Counted from the stretch's first letter, positions 52,151 to 61,496 are shown. The stretch is DNA of 64,000 nucleotides from Aquabacterium sp. A7-Y (GCF_026153205.1 NZ_JAPFBW010000011.1:62001-126000), one strand, 5' to 3'. Translations and numbers: made by a program. The notes: generated by a model not told the origin, from the letters alone.

Positions 52151-52676
52151 CGAGTTGCTCCAGCAGGGGGCGTAGGCGCGATTCGACAAACTCCGGCGTC
52201 AACGGGCCGGCATGCCTGAGGCGTACGCGTCCCTCCTTGTCGATCACGAAGGTCTCGGGCACACCGTAAACACCGAAATCCCGCCCGACGCGACCGTCCG
52301 GGTCGAACACCGAGCTGGCATACGGGTTGCCGTGGCGGCCCAGCCAGGCGAGCGCCTGAGGCCGCTGGTCCTTGTAGTTCAGGCCGATGAGGGGCACCGC
52401 CTGGCTGTGGGAGAGCGCGATCAGCGTCGCATGCTCCTCCAGGCAGGCCGCGCACCACGAGGCCCACACGTTGAGCAGCCAGACCCGGCCGCGCAGGTCG
52501 TCGCGGCGCAGCATCCGGTCGGGATCGTCGAGCCGCGCGAGCGCAAAGGCCGGGGCCGGCTTGTCGATCAGCGGCGACGGCAGCGCCCGCGGATCGAGCG
52601 CCAGGCCGCGCCAGAGCAGCCCCACCAGCAGCGCGAACAGGCCGAGCGGCAACACGAAACGCAGGCGTTTTGTCAT
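52140..52676 (-). CDS. dsbE: Thiol:disulfide interchange protein DsbE/CcmG
   Basis: 178 residues. An N-terminal membrane anchor (LPLGLFALLVGLLWRG) and a thioredoxin-like domain with LNVWASWCAACLEEH (Cys75, Cys78), GLNYKDQRPQAL, then FGVYGVPETFVIDKEG with the cis-Pro motif GVPETF that marks the CcmG family. The active site is WCAAC rather than the more usual WCxPC. It keeps the apocytochrome and CcmH reduced in the periplasm. It overlaps ccmF by four bases. Confidence 0.95.
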   Translation of the reverse strand: MTKRLRFVLPLGLFALLVGLLWRGLALDPRALPSPLIDKPAPAFALARLDDPDRMLRRDDLRGRVWLLNVWASWCAACLEEHATLIALSHSQAVPLIGLNYKDQRPQALAWLGRHGNPYASSVFDPDGRVGRDFGVYGVPETFVIDKEGRVRLRHAGPLTPEFVESRLRPLLEQLDGR

Positions 52677-54670
52677 GCGGCGGCTCCCGCGCTCGCCGGC
52701 GTTTCGCGGGCCGGCTGCCGGGCGCGCCCGGCACGATAGCGGCGGTCGCCGGCGGCCAGCGCCCCGCCCAGCGCCATCAGCCCGCAGCCGGCCCAGATCC
52801 AGTTGACGAAGGGCTTGACGTACAGGCGCACGATCCAGGCAGCGCCGCCGTCGACCGGCTCGCCCAGCGAGACATACAGGTCGCGCGACCAGCCGCGGTC
52901 GATGGCCGGCTCGGTGATCGGGCTGCGCTGCACCTGGTAGACCCGCTTCTCGGGGAACAGCCGCGCCTCGGGCCGTCCGTCCCGCGTCACCTCGATCCAG
53001 GCCTGCGCAGCCCGGTAGTTGGGCCCCTGCAGGTCGCGGAAGCCGCGCAAGGTGAACACGTAGCCGGCCAGCTCGCTGCTGCCGTCCGGGCCCAGCGTCA
53101 CGTCGCGCTCGACCTGGTAGCTCGACACCATGCTGACGCCGAAAGCGAAGACCGCCACGCCGAGGTGCGCCAGCATCATGCCGAGCAGCGCACGCGGCAG
53201 CAGCCTCGCCCGGGCGAAGAGGGTCGCCCGCGGCACGCCACCGGCCGCAGGCCGCAGGCGCGCCCACAAGTCCGTGGCGATCGCCGCGACGATCCAGAAG
53301 CTCATCAGGAAGCCAAGCGTCGCGCCCGCGCTGAAGCGGCTGGCGAGACCGGCGGTGGCGAGCGCTGCCACCAGCGCCGCCGCGGCGGGCCAGCGCAGCC
53401 GCCGCGCCAGCGAGCCCGCTTCATCCTGCTTCCAGCGTGCCAGCGGCCCGGCCCCCATCAGCAGGAGCACCGGCACCATCAGGGGCACGAACACGGCGTC
53501 GAAATACGGCGGCCCGACCGAGAGCTTGCCCAGGCCCATCGCGTCGATCCACAGCGGGTAGAGCGTGCCGAGCAGCACCGACAGCGTCGTCACCACCAGC
53601 AGCACGTTGCCGGCCAGCAGCAGCGACTCCCGCGACATCAGCCGGAAACGGGCGCCCAGCCCGAAGCTCGGCGCGCGCCAGGCATACAGGGCCAGCGCCC
53701 CGCCGACCGCCAGCGCGAGAAAGGCCAGGATGAACAGGCCCCGGCGGGGATCGGTCGCGAAGGCGTGCACCGAGGACAGCACGCCCGAGCGGACCAGAAA
53801 GGTGCCGAGCAGCGACAGCGAAAACGCCGCGATCGCCAGCAGCACGGTCCAGGACTTGAAGGCCCCGCGTTTTTCCGTGACGGCCAGCGCATGGATCAGC
53901 GCGGTGCCGGCCAGCCACGGCATGAAGGAGGCGTTTTCCACCGGGTCCCAGAACCACCAGCCGCCCCAGCCGAGCACGTCATAGGCCCACAGGCTGCCGA
54001 ACAGGATGCCCAGCGTCAGGAAGCTCCAGGCGGCGGTGGTCCAGGGGCGTGTCCAGCGCGCCCAGGCGGCGTCGAGCTGCCCGCCGAGCAGCGCCGCCAC
54101 CGCGAACGAGAAGGCCACCGAAAAACCGACATAGCCCATGTAGAGCAGCGGCGGGTGCACCACCATGCCGGGGTCCTGCAGCAGGGGGTTGAGGTCGCGG
54201 CCGTCCGCCGGCATCGGCGACAGGCGTTCGAAGGGGTTGGACGTGAGCACCAGAAACAACAGGAAACCAGCGCTGATTTGCCCCATCACCGCCAGGATGC
54301 GCGCCGCCAGGACTTCAGGAAGATGGCGGCTTAAGCGGGCCACCGCGAGCATCCAGACGGCGAGCATCGCCACCCACAGCAACAAGGACCCCTCGTGCCC
54401 GCCCCACACGGCGGCGATGCGATAGGCCAGGGGCAAGGCGCTGTTGGAGTGCTCCGCGACGTACAGCACCGAGACATCGTTGCGCACGAAAGACGCGGTC
54501 AGGCAGGCGAAGGCGACGGCAATCAGCAGGCCGTGCGCCTGGGCCGCGGGGCGTGCCAGCGACATCCAGTCGGCCCGCCCGCGCGCGGCCCCCAGCAGCG
54601 GCACGCTGCCCTGGACGAGCGCCACCGCAAGCGCCAGCAGCAGGGCGACCTGGCCCAGCTCCGGAATCAT
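52673..54670 (-). CDS. ccmF: Heme lyase subunit CcmF
   Basis: 665 residues from ATG 54670, with about 15 membrane helices. The WWD heme-handling motif is [20 protein letters not shown], flanked by conserved His in [10 protein letters not shown] and [29 protein letters not shown] and [13 protein letters not shown]-like ([19 protein letters not shown]) segments are typical. CcmF removes heme from holo-CcmE and attaches it to apocytochrome c with CcmH and CcmI. The last 50 residues are a basic tail. It overlaps ccmE by four bases. Confidence 0.97.
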   Translation of the reverse strand: MIPELGQVALLLALAVALVQGSVPLLGAARGRADWMSLARPAAQAHGLLIAVAFACLTASFVRNDVSVLYVAEHSNSALPLAYRIAAVWGGHEGSLLLWVAMLAVWMLAVARLSRHLPEVLAARILAVMGQISAGFLLFLVLTSNPFERLSPMPADGRDLNPLLQDPGMVVHPPLLYMGYVGFSVAFSFAVAALLGGQLDAAWARWTRPWTTAAWSFLTLGILFGSLWAYDVLGWGGWWFWDPVENASFMPWLAGTALIHALAVTEKRGAFKSWTVLLAIAAFSLSLLGTFLVRSGVLSSVHAFATDPRRGLFILAFLALAVGGALALYAWRAPSFGLGARFRLMSRESLLLAGNVLLVVTTLSVLLGTLYPLWIDAMGLGKLSVGPPYFDAVFVPLMVPVLLLMGAGPLARWKQDEAGSLARRLRWPAAAALVAALATAGLASRFSAGATLGFLMSFWIVAAIATDLWARLRPAAGGVPRATLFARARLLPRALLGMMLAHLGVAVFAFGVSMVSSYQVERDVTLGPDGSSELAGYVFTLRGFRDLQGPNYRAAQAWIEVTRDGRPEARLFPEKRVYQVQRSPITEPAIDRGWSRDLYVSLGEPVDGGAAWIVRLYVKPFVNWIWAGCGLMALGGALAAGDRRYRAGRARQPARETPASAGAAA

Positions 54671-55137
54671 GGCGCGCCCTTCCCGCTGACGACCAGCGCC
54701 GGCTTCGCGCCTGTCGCTTGCGGCTGCGGCAGCGTGCCGGCCGCCTCCGGCGGCATGTAGTTCTCGTCGTGTTTGGCCAGCACCTCCTGCGCCAGGAACA
54801 CGCCGTCCTCGCTCACCCGGCCCTGCGCCACCACACCCTTGCCTTCCCGGAACAGGTCCGGCAGCACGCCCCGGTAGCGCACCGGCAGGGTCTGCACCGT
54901 GTCGGTCACGACAAAACGCACCACCAGGCCGTTGCGTTGCACGCTGCCCGGCGCCACCAGGCCGCCGACCCGGAAGCTGCGGCCGAGCGGCACCTGTTTC
55001 GCTTGCACCTCGGACGGCGAGTAGAAAAACACCAGGTTGCTCCGCAAGGCGTTCAGCACCAGCACGGCGGCCGCACCGACCGCCAGCACGATGCCGAGGA
55101 AGATCGCGAGGCGTCGCTGTCGCGCTGTGCGGGTCAC
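54667..55137 (-). CDS. ccmE: Heme chaperone CcmE
   Basis: 156 residues from a GTG at 55137 that overlaps the ccmD stop (GTGA); the longer open frame is not credible. A membrane anchor ([19 protein letters not shown]) is followed by FFYSPSEV, the OB-fold strands ([35 protein letters not shown]) and the heme-binding HDENY motif at 123-127 with His123 as the covalent heme ligand. It carries heme from CcmC to CcmF in the periplasm. Confidence 0.95.
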   Translation of the reverse strand: MTRTARQRRLAIFLGIVLAVGAAAVLVLNALRSNLVFFYSPSEVQAKQVPLGRSFRVGGLVAPGSVQRNGLVVRFVVTDTVQTLPVRYRGVLPDLFREGKGVVAQGRVSEDGVFLAQEVLAKHDENYMPPEAAGTLPQPQATGAKPALVVSGKGAP

Positions 55138-55310
55138 GCCGGCGGCTCCCCGGCGATCGCCTGCAGGGCCGACGCGGCGGCACGGCGGCGGCGCCGCCGT
55201 GCCAGGCAGGGCTCGACCGTCATCAGCACGGCCGTCACGCCATAGGCCCCCCAGACATACAGCCCGTATCCGCCCATCTCGAAAAACGCGCCCACACTGT
55301 CCCAGTTCAT
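55134..55310 (-). CDS. ccmD: Heme exporter subunit CcmD
   Basis: I translated this from the sequence: 58 residues from ATG 55310, whose ATGA overlaps the ccmC stop. It is one membrane helix ([19 protein letters not shown]) followed by an Arg-rich stretch ([14 protein letters not shown]), the usual form of CcmD. The N-terminal [16 protein letters not shown] is the family pattern. It helps release holo-CcmE from the CcmABC complex. Confidence 0.92.
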   Translation of the reverse strand: MNWDSVGAFFEMGGYGLYVWGAYGVTAVLMTVEPCLARRRRRRAAASALQAIAGEPPA

Positions 55311-56071
55311 GCCCGCGCCTCCGGTTGCGCCGTGAGGAGCTCACGCACCCAGTCGGCTTCGGCTTCGCGCTCCAGCACGATGGCCCGTGCGCGCGTGAGG
55401 CTCACCGCGATCGCATAGGCCCAGAACGCGAGGCTCATCAGCCCCATCGCCGCGAGCATCGTGCTCGCCATCTTCGGTGCGGCCGTCAGGCTGACGCTGG
55501 CACCCTGGTGCAGGGTGTTCCACCAGCGCACCGAGAAATAGATCACCGGCAGGTTCACCACCCCCACGACCGCCAGCAGCGCGCCGGCCTGGTCGGCGCG
55601 CCGCGGGTCCTCGATGGAGACGACCAGCGCCAGGTAGCCGAGGTAGAGGAACAACAGGATCAGCTCCGAGGTGAGCCGTGCGTCCCACACCCACCAGGTA
55701 CCCCAGGTCGGCTGCCCCCAAAAGGCACCGGTCACGAGCGCGATGACCGTGAAGACCGCCCCCGTCGGCGCCAGCGCGCGCGCCAGCATCGCCGCCATGC
55801 GGGCATTGAAGATCCAGCCGAGCGCCGCCCAGCCGGCCATCGCGGCATAGACCAGCATCGACATCCAGGCCGCCGGCACATGGATGAAGATGATGCGGTA
55901 GGCCTCGCCCTGCTGCGCATCGGTGGGTGCCACGAAAAAACCGATATAAAGCCCGGTCGCCGCCAGCAGGACGGCCGCCCCCCACAGCCACGGCAGCAGC
56001 ACGCCCGCGAGGCCGTAGAAGCGCGAAGGCGCGGCGAAGGTGAACCAGCGTAGACCTTGAGCCTGCCCCAT
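55307..56071 (-). CDS. ccmC: Heme exporter membrane protein CcmC
   Basis: 254 residues with six membrane helices. The tryptophan-rich WWD motif is [20 protein letters not shown]; conserved heme-ligand His are in [10 protein letters not shown] and TLHQGAS. It presents heme to CcmE. It overlaps ccmD by four bases and follows ccmB by three. Confidence 0.97.
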   Translation of the reverse strand: MGQAQGLRWFTFAAPSRFYGLAGVLLPWLWGAAVLLAATGLYIGFFVAPTDAQQGEAYRIIFIHVPAAWMSMLVYAAMAGWAALGWIFNARMAAMLARALAPTGAVFTVIALVTGAFWGQPTWGTWWVWDARLTSELILLFLYLGYLALVVSIEDPRRADQAGALLAVVGVVNLPVIYFSVRWWNTLHQGASVSLTAAPKMASTMLAAMGLMSLAFWAYAIAVSLTRARAIVLEREAEADWVRELLTAQPEARA

Positions 56072-56074
56072 GTC

Positions 56075-56743
56075 TCACTCCATCGAGATGCGCAAGGCCG
56101 CGCCCGCGGCGGGCAGCGCCGTCAGCACGCTGACAATCAGCAGCGCACCGAGCAGCGAGCAGTGCGCGCCGGGCGATTGCCCGCCCTCGGCCGCCGCGAC
56201 GGCGCCGGTGCCGAACACCAGCGCCGGGACGGACAGCGGCAGCACCAGCAGAACGATCAGCAGGCCGGCACTGCGCAGGCCCACGGTCAGCGCCGCCGCC
56301 ACATTGCCCAGCAGGCTCAGCACCGGCGTCCCCAGCAGCAGCGAGACCGCCAGCACACCGAGCGTGGCACCACGCAGCCCGAGCAGCAGCCCCAGCAGCG
56401 GGGCCAGCAGCACCAGCGGCAGGCCGGTCACGCTCCAGTGCGCGGCGGCCTTGGCCGCGGCGACGACAGCGCCGCCCGGCCCGGCCAGCAGCATCTGTTC
56501 GAGCGTACCGTCGGCCCGGTCACCGGCATACAGCTGGGTGAGGGACAGCAAGGCGGCGAGCAGCGCGCAGGCCCACACGACACCCGGCGCCATGAGGCGC
56601 AGGGTCTGCGGCTCGGGCCCGACCGCGAGCGGGAACAGGCTCACCGCCGCCGCGCAGAAGACCAGCGGCAGCAAGGCATCGACGGGCCGGCGCAAGGCCA
56701 GCCGCAAGTCGCGCAGATAGAGGGCGAGGAACAGGTCGCGCAT
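56075..56743 (-). CDS. ccmB: Heme exporter ABC permease CcmB
   Basis: 222 residues with six membrane helices and the family features LYLRDLRLALRRPVDALLPL, LSLTQLYAGDRADGTLEQ and HWSVTGLPLVLLAPLLGLLL. Permease partner of CcmA; the CcmAB ATPase drives release of holo-CcmE. Starts immediately at the ccmA stop, without spacer. Confidence 0.95.
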   Translation of the reverse strand: MRDLFLALYLRDLRLALRRPVDALLPLVFCAAAVSLFPLAVGPEPQTLRLMAPGVVWACALLAALLSLTQLYAGDRADGTLEQMLLAGPGGAVVAAAKAAAHWSVTGLPLVLLAPLLGLLLGLRGATLGVLAVSLLLGTPVLSLLGNVAAALTVGLRSAGLLIVLLVLPLSVPALVFGTGAVAAAEGGQSPGAHCSLLGALLIVSVLTALPAAGAALRISME

Positions 56744-57412
56744 TCAGTGGGCCGGGTGGCGCCGGTCGAGATCGAGGCCGCGCGGCCGCAGCGCGGCCAG
56801 GTCCACGCCCTGGTGACTGCTCAGCACCACACTGCCGCCGCGCTGCAGCTGCTCGCCGAGCAGCCCGACCAGCCGCTCGATGGCCTCCGCGTCGAGCGCA
56901 TCGAAGGGTTCGTCGAGCAGCCACAGCCCGGCGCCCGGGTCGGCCGCCAGCCGGGCCAGCGCGACACGCCGCCGCTGTCCTTGCGACAGGCTGCCGACCC
57001 GGGCGTGGCGGCGTCCCTGCAGCCCCATGCGCTCCAGCGCCTGGTGCACGCTGGCGGCGTCGCTGGCCCGGGCCTGCAGCCGCAGCAGGAACTGCAAGGC
57101 CTCGCTCACGCTGAGATCGTCGTTGAGGGCGTCGGCATGACCGAGCCACACCGGCGGCCGGACACGGCCGGCCGCCTGCCGCACCGGCAGCCCGCCCCAC
57201 AGCACCTGCCCGGACTCGGGGCTGGCGAGCCCGGCCGCCAGTCGCAGCAGGCTGGTCTTGCCGCAGCCGTTGCGGCCCCGCACCCACACCAGCTCGCCGG
57301 GACGGACCTCCAGGTCCAGGTCCTGGAACAGCCGGCTGCCGCCGCGCCGGCAGGCCAGCTTCACCAGGGCCAGGCGGGGAGCTTCGGCGCTCGGCATGGC
57401 AGGCACTGGCAT
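56744..57412 (-). CDS. ccmA: Heme exporter ATP-binding protein CcmA
   Basis: 222 residues from ATG 57412, whose ATGA overlaps the AgmX-like stop; ATG 57397 is an alternative. Walker A GRNGCGKTS, the ABC signature LSQGQRRRVALARL (usual Ser-Gly-Gly replaced by Ser-Gln-Gly, as common in CcmA), Walker B LWLLDEPFDALD and the H-loop in VVLSSHQ. It is the first ccm gene, but translation is coupled to the envelope-machine genes upstream, so the two functions share a transcript. Confidence 0.95.
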   Translation of the reverse strand: MPVPAMPSAEAPRLALVKLACRRGGSRLFQDLDLEVRPGELVWVRGRNGCGKTSLLRLAAGLASPESGQVLWGGLPVRQAAGRVRPPVWLGHADALNDDLSVSEALQFLLRLQARASDAASVHQALERMGLQGRRHARVGSLSQGQRRRVALARLAADPGAGLWLLDEPFDALDAEAIERLVGLLGEQLQRGGSVVLSSHQGVDLAALRPRGLDLDRRHPAH

Positions 57413-58536
57413 CAGGAGGGCAGGAAATCGACCGGCCAGGTCACGACCATCTGGTCGACGTCCTTGGCACCGAAGTCGAACTGCCGCACCCGCGCCAGCA
57501 GCTTGCCTTCGAGCTCGGCCGCGTTCAGCTCGCTGGAGACGATGCGACAGTCCACCACGCTGCCCGAGGGCGCGATGGTCAGCTTGAGCACCACCTTGCC
57601 CTGCAGCGAGGGGTCCTCGCGCAGCGCGCGGTTGTAGATCGCGTAGATGGCGCCCTTGTGCCGCTCGAAGACCAGCTTGATTTCCTCGATGGAGCGCGAG
57701 GCCTTGCCGCTGTTGCCGCGCTGCAGCGTGCCGCCTCGCGCGCCCCCGCCGCCCACACCCGTTCCGGTGCCGCTGCCGCTGCCGTCGCCCCGCACGCCGC
57801 CGACACCCGGGCCGCCGCCGCCCCCGCCGCCCGCAACACCTTCGACCAGCGTGGTGGCGCGGCCGGCGAGCCCGCCGCCGCCGGTGTTGCGGCTGTAGGC
57901 AGCGGTGTTGATGCCGCCGCTGCCGCCGCTGGCGTTGGAGGTGATCAGCGCACGGGTCGGGACGCCCGGCTCGGTCCCGGCTCCGACACCCACACCGACC
58001 CCGGTGCCGACGCCGCGGCCCGGCTTGATGTCCTGATTCAGCTGCACCGCCACCGGCGCGCCGCGCAGTTCGGCGAGGTCGTCCTTCATCGCCAGCAGGC
58101 CCACGCCGGCGGCCTTGCGCCGGGCCTCGCCGACCTCGCCGGGCGGCTTGCCCGGTTGCGGGTTGCGCGCCTCGGGCACCGGCCGCTTCACGGTCGCCGG
58201 CTTGTCGGGCTGCGGTTTCGCGAGCGGCGGCTTGCTGGTGGAGGCGGCAGGCAACGGCGCCAGCTTGGCCGTCGGCGCCGCCTCGCGCTTGGGCACCGCC
58301 GCGGGCGGCGTCGGCAGCGGCTCGCGTTCCAGCACCAGCTTGGCCACGCGCGGCGGCAGCTCGGCCGGCTGGCTGCGGTCCTCCGGCGGCCGCGGCCACA
58401 GCAGCAACAGCAGGCAGATCAGCGTGCTGAGGCCCAGCACCCAGCGCTGGATGCGGCGAAAGCGCGCCTCGTCCTCGGGCGACACCGCCCACGGCAGGAT
58501 GGGCCGGCGGAAAGTCACGGCAGTCGCTGCGCTCAT
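57412..58536 (-). CDS. AgmX/PglI C-terminal domain protein (TonB-like)
   Basis: 374 residues: a short cytoplasmic start, one membrane helix (WVLGLSTLICLLLLLWP), a long Pro/Lys-rich periplasmic arm, a Gly-rich stretch (about 180-260) and a C-terminal domain with IEEIKLVFERHKGAIYAIYN, LREDPSLQGKVVLKLTIAPS and VVDCRIVSSELN, the AgmX/PglI domain. In Myxococcus related proteins (GltG, GltJ) are part of the Agl-Glt gliding machine with TolQ/TolR-like motors. It would transmit force from the inner-membrane motor encoded upstream to the outer membrane. The substrate or structure moved is unknown. Confidence 0.88.
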   Translation of the reverse strand: MSAATAVTFRRPILPWAVSPEDEARFRRIQRWVLGLSTLICLLLLLWPRPPEDRSQPAELPPRVAKLVLEREPLPTPPAAVPKREAAPTAKLAPLPAASTSKPPLAKPQPDKPATVKRPVPEARNPQPGKPPGEVGEARRKAAGVGLLAMKDDLAELRGAPVAVQLNQDIKPGRGVGTGVGVGVGAGTEPGVPTRALITSNASGGSGGINTAAYSRNTGGGGLAGRATTLVEGVAGGGGGGGPGVGGVRGDGSGSGTGTGVGGGGARGGTLQRGNSGKASRSIEEIKLVFERHKGAIYAIYNRALREDPSLQGKVVLKLTIAPSGSVVDCRIVSSELNAAELEGKLLARVRQFDFGAKDVDQMVVTWPVDFLPS

Positions 58537-58826
58537 GACAGCCCCTCGTCCGCCGGGTACGTCGGCCGGTCCCCCGAGGGGACGCGGGCCGACTTGGGAG
58601 CGGCCCGGCGCTCGGCCCGCGGGGATGACAGCCCCTCGTCCGCCGGGTACGTCGGCCGGTCCCCCGAGGGGACGCGGGCCGGCTTGGGAGCGGCCCGGCG
58701 CTCGGCCCGCGGGGATGACAGCCCCTCGTCCGCCGGGTACGTCGGCCGGTCCCCCGAGGGGACGCGGGCCGGCTTGGGAGCGGCCCGGCGCTCGGCCCGC
58801 CGACGGGTTGACACTGGATGTCTCAT
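58533..58826 (-). CDS. 97-residue tandem-repeat ORF fitted between exbD- and agmX-like genes
   Basis: The ORF starts with an ATGA overlap on the exbD-like stop and ends with an ATGA overlap on the agmX-like start. It consists of three 30-residue repeats of the type AERRAAPKPARVPSGDRPTY followed by PADEGLS, after MRHPVSTRRR. The repeats are nearly identical: one copy has KSA for KPA. Arg/Pro-rich and without membrane or signal sequence. Either a real coupled protein or a mobile palindromic repeat that keeps the frame open because its length is 90 bases. Related dispersed repeats are, as I recall, common in Burkholderiales intergenic regions. Confidence 0.4.
   Translation of the reverse strand: MRHPVSTRRRAERRAAPKPARVPSGDRPTYPADEGLSSPRAERRAAPKPARVPSGDRPTYPADEGLSSPRAERRAAPKSARVPSGDRPTYPADEGLS
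58535..58804. repeat. Three tandem 90-bp repeats
   Basis: Copies begin at 58535, 58625 and 58715. They are identical except for one base (GCCGACTTGG in the first, GCCGGCTTGG in the others) and the end of the third. Each contains the hairpin TCCCC-CGA-GGGGA and a longer dyad GCGGGCC ... GGCCCGC. The near-perfect identity points to recent expansion. Confidence 0.85.
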
Positions 58827-59320
58827 GATGCTTGGTACTTCTGGATCACCGCGAACGACACGTCGCTGAAGTTGGCGCGGGCGGCCGTGTACATCACCTT
58901 GCGCAGCAGGCGGTAGGGGATGTTCTTGTCGCCCATGATGGTGACCGCCTTGCTCTGCGGCGTGTTGTCGGCGCGGATGAGTTCGCGCTTGCCGAGCAGG
59001 TCCAGCTCCGCCTTGAGCGGCGTGATCAGGTCGTCCTCGCTGGCCATCGCCTCGGCCACCGAGGCGACACGGCGCCCGCCGACCAGGATGTCCTGCGGGC
59101 TGACGACCACGACGACGGTTTCGCGCGGGCTGGCCTCGGCGGTGGACTGGGGCAGTTGCACCGCCTTCGGGCTGGGCAGGATCTCGACCCCGGCGGCGCT
59201 GGACAGCAGGAAGAAGATCAGGATCGTGAAGATGTCGATCAGCGACACCAGGTTCACGTCGACTTCCGACTTGTTGCGGGCCTGGCGCGCGGCGCGCTTT
59301 TGCAGTGGCGAAAGTTTCAT
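58823..59320 (-). CDS. ExbD/TolR-family biopolymer transport protein (second copy)
   Basis: 165 residues: an N-terminal basic cytoplasmic part, the membrane helix with the functional Asp (VDVNLVSLIDIFTILIFFLL, the pattern of ExbD Asp25), and a periplasmic domain ending in FAVIQKYQAS. It forms, with the other ExbD and the TolQ-like protein, the proton-driven motor. It is the most downstream of the two ExbD genes and lies 11 bases after the first. Confidence 0.93.
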   Translation of the reverse strand: MKLSPLQKRAARQARNKSEVDVNLVSLIDIFTILIFFLLSSAAGVEILPSPKAVQLPQSTAEASPRETVVVVVSPQDILVGGRRVASVAEAMASEDDLITPLKAELDLLGKRELIRADNTPQSKAVTIMGDKNIPYRLLRKVMYTAARANFSDVSFAVIQKYQAS

Positions 59321-59331
59321 GGAAGGCAGCC

Positions 59332-59823
59332 CTATCGCTTGAGCACCGGCGCGTCGCCGATCGAGATGTCAGGGAACAGGTCGGCGCGCACCAGCTGCGT
59401 CCCCTGGGCCGTGTAGGTGGCCCGCACCGCGTCCATCACCTGCACCAGCACGTCGTAGGGCGTGTCAGGCTCGGCCAGCACGGTGGCGTCGGTCTCGCCC
59501 GGGAACCGTTGCTTGATCTGGTGCATCACGGCAGCGAGCGTCTTGACGTCGTAGCCGCCGCCCGCATTCGGGATGCGCTGGATCAGGCCGCCGATGCGGT
59601 CGGCGACCTCCAGGGCGTCCGGCCGCAGCACGATCTCGAGCTTGAGGTCGTCGACCTTGAGCTGCTCGACCCCCGAGCTTTGCGCCGGCAAGCTCAGCTC
59701 CAGCACCGAGAGGCGCGTGAACACGGCCGTGGACAGCAGGAAAGGCACCAGCACCACGATCAAGTTGATGAACGCGGTGACTTCCAGCGCAGCCGCGTGT
59801 TTGCGTAGGCGTCGGACAGCCAT
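59332..59823 (-). CDS. ExbD/TolR-family biopolymer transport protein (first copy)
   Basis: 163 residues. The membrane helix is EVTAFINLIVVLVPFLLSTA; the proton-carrying Asp of ExbD is replaced by Asn (AFINLI), so this copy may be non-conducting. The periplasmic domain has LVQVMDAVRATYTAQG and LFPDISIGDAP, the TolR pattern. Pairing of one Asp and one Asn form suggests a hetero-oligomeric motor, as known for AglR/AglS-type pairs in gliding bacteria. Four bases downstream of the TolQ gene. Confidence 0.92.
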   Translation of the reverse strand: MAVRRLRKHAAALEVTAFINLIVVLVPFLLSTAVFTRLSVLELSLPAQSSGVEQLKVDDLKLEIVLRPDALEVADRIGGLIQRIPNAGGGYDVKTLAAVMHQIKQRFPGETDATVLAEPDTPYDVLVQVMDAVRATYTAQGTQLVRADLFPDISIGDAPVLKR

Positions 59824-59827
59824 GCTC

Positions 59828-60481
59828 TTACCTCGGCGACGAGGCTTCGGCCTTGATGCGCTGCACGAGGTTGAGGAAGCTGATCTTGGCCGCCTCCAGG
59901 CCGTCGACGATCTCGCTGGTGCGGGCCTGCAGGAAGGCGTGGATCAGCAGGAAGGGGATGGCCACCATCAGCGCGAAGGCGGTGTTGTTCATCGCGATCG
60001 AGATACTGGCCGACAGCAGCTCGGCTTTCTCGGCCGGGTTGACCTGGGCCACCGCGGTGAAGCCCTTGATCAGGCCGATGATGGTGCCCAGCAGGCCCAC
60101 CAGGGTGATGACGTTGGCAAAGGTCGCGAGGTAGTGGGTGCGCTTCTCCAGCCGCGGCACGATCTCCATCATGCCCTCCTCCATCGCCGCGTCGATGTCC
60201 TCGCGGCGGCTGGCGCCGCCGAGGCGGGCCAGGCCGTTGGCGACGATCTTGCCGACCGCCGCGTCCGAGCTCGAGGCCAGGCTGTACACCTCCTTGAAGC
60301 GGCCGCCCTGCAGCATCGGCAGCACCTGGGCCCACAGCTTGCGGTTCTGGCTGCGTGCGCGCTGCAGGAAGACGAAACGCTCGATCGCGATCGCCAGGCC
60401 CAGGGCCATGATGAAGATGCTCGGATAGATGAACAGACCGCTGTCCTGGAAGAACTTCACGGCGGTTTGAAAGGCATTCAT
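59828..60481 (-). CDS. MotA/TolQ/ExbB proton channel family protein
   Basis: 217 residues with three membrane helices: LFIYPSIFIMALGLAIAIE, FANVITLVGLLGTIIGLI and NTAFALMVAIPFLLIHAFL. The conserved LLGTIIGLIKGFTAVA and ISIAMNNTAFAL segments match the ExbB/TolQ channel. It surrounds the ExbD dimer and uses proton motive force. It is between a small exported protein and the ExbD genes. Confidence 0.95.
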   Translation of the reverse strand: MNAFQTAVKFFQDSGLFIYPSIFIMALGLAIAIERFVFLQRARSQNRKLWAQVLPMLQGGRFKEVYSLASSSDAAVGKIVANGLARLGGASRREDIDAAMEEGMMEIVPRLEKRTHYLATFANVITLVGLLGTIIGLIKGFTAVAQVNPAEKAELLSASISIAMNNTAFALMVAIPFLLIHAFLQARTSEIVDGLEAAKISFLNLVQRIKAEASSPR

Positions 60482-60528
60482 CGACTTCTCTCCTAAAACG
60501 TCTGTCGGTGTCTTGTATGGAAGGGGGA

Positions 60529-60822
60529 CTAGTTCGCGGGCGCCGCAGCGCGCGCCCGGATCTGCGTGTCGTAGTGCACCTGGCGGCGGAACACGTCGCG
60601 GTCGACCGGCGCCAGCGCCTCGTCGAGCACGCTCTGCACCGGCCGGCCCGACAGCTCGCCCGGCGCCGGCTTTTTCCAGGGCACGATGTAGAGGACCTTG
60701 GGCAGCTCGCGGTTGCCGATGATCTGGGTCCGGTCGATGTCCGCGTGGTCCTGGGCCAAGGCCGGTGCGGCGCAGGCCAGGGCCAGCGCGAGTGCAAGTG
60801 CGAGTCGGCGGCGGGTGTTCAT
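60529..60822 (-). CDS. Small exported protein of the TolQ/AgmX operon
   Basis: 97 residues from ATG 60822, which overlaps the TPR lipoprotein stop. Signal peptide MNTRRRLALALALALACAA with cleavage at ALAQ, then a mature part of about 73 residues (QIIGNRELPKVLYIVPWKKP, PVDRDVFRRQVHYDTQI) with no recognisable domain. It occurs in the middle of the operon and is presumably periplasmic and part of the same envelope assembly. Confidence 0.85.
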   Translation of the reverse strand: MNTRRRLALALALALACAAPALAQDHADIDRTQIIGNRELPKVLYIVPWKKPAPGELSGRPVQSVLDEALAPVDRDVFRRQVHYDTQIRARAAAPAN

Positions 60823-61496
60823 TCCTTCTCCTTGCGGCTCGCGGTGGCGGCCGACGGCTTGCGGTTCTTCAGGTCCGCGACCCACTTCACCACCGCGGCA
60901 TCGCCGCCCGGAGACAAGGCGAGGTAGCGGTCATACCGTTCCAGCGCGCGCGGCCCGTCGCCCAGGTAGAGGTCGTGCAGGATGCCCAGGTTGAGCTGCG
61001 GCGCGGCGTAAGCCGGGTCCAGCGCAATCGCTTGTTCGTACGCAGCGCGCGCCTTGGCGAACTCGCCCTGCTGGCGGTATGCGATGCCGAGCTGGTTGAA
61101 GTACAGCGGCTGGGCCGGGCTGGCGCGCACCGCCTGTTCGAGCGCGGCCACCGCCTGCGCCAGCTTGCCCGCGCGGCGGTGGATCAAGCCCAGGTTGGCG
61201 TGCGGGCCGCCGAGCTCCGGGTGGGAGCGCGTCAGCGCCAGAAAGCCGCGTTCGGCCTCCTCGGTGCGGCCGGCGGCGAGCGCGCGGCGCGCCTCGTCGA
61301 AGGCGCGCTGCACGCCCGGGTCCACCGGTGCCGAGGGCTGGGCCTTCGAGGCCACGGGCGCCGGCTCACCCGCCCCGGGCGGAGCGGCAGCGGCCCCTTG
61401 CCCGGGCAGCAGCCCGTCCAGCGACGAGCAGGCCGCCAGTGCGGCGCAGAGCGCGGCCGGACCGCCCGACCGCCACAGCAGCTCAACGTATCGCAT
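60819..61496 (-). CDS. TPR-repeat lipoprotein
   Basis: 225 residues. The signal sequence ends in the lipobox LAAC (Cys23). Three to four TPR units follow, such as GGPHANLGLIHRRAGKLAQA, PLYFNQLGIAYRQQGEFAKA and YAAPQLNLGILHDLYLGDGP. Likely in the outer membrane facing the periplasm, as AglT/GltE-type TPR lipoproteins in gliding machines. It overlaps the preceding large TPR gene by 14 bases and the next gene by four. Confidence 0.9.
   Translation of the reverse strand: MRYVELLWRSGGPAALCAALAACSSLDGLLPGQGAAAAPPGAGEPAPVASKAQPSAPVDPGVQRAFDEARRALAAGRTEEAERGFLALTRSHPELGGPHANLGLIHRRAGKLAQAVAALEQAVRASPAQPLYFNQLGIAYRQQGEFAKARAAYEQAIALDPAYAAPQLNLGILHDLYLGDGPRALERYDRYLALSPGGDAAVVKWVADLKNRKPSAATASRKEKE

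Noticed and set aside
58535-58804. CRISPR array
   Set aside because: Units are contiguous 90-base copies without unique spacers, and there are no cas genes.
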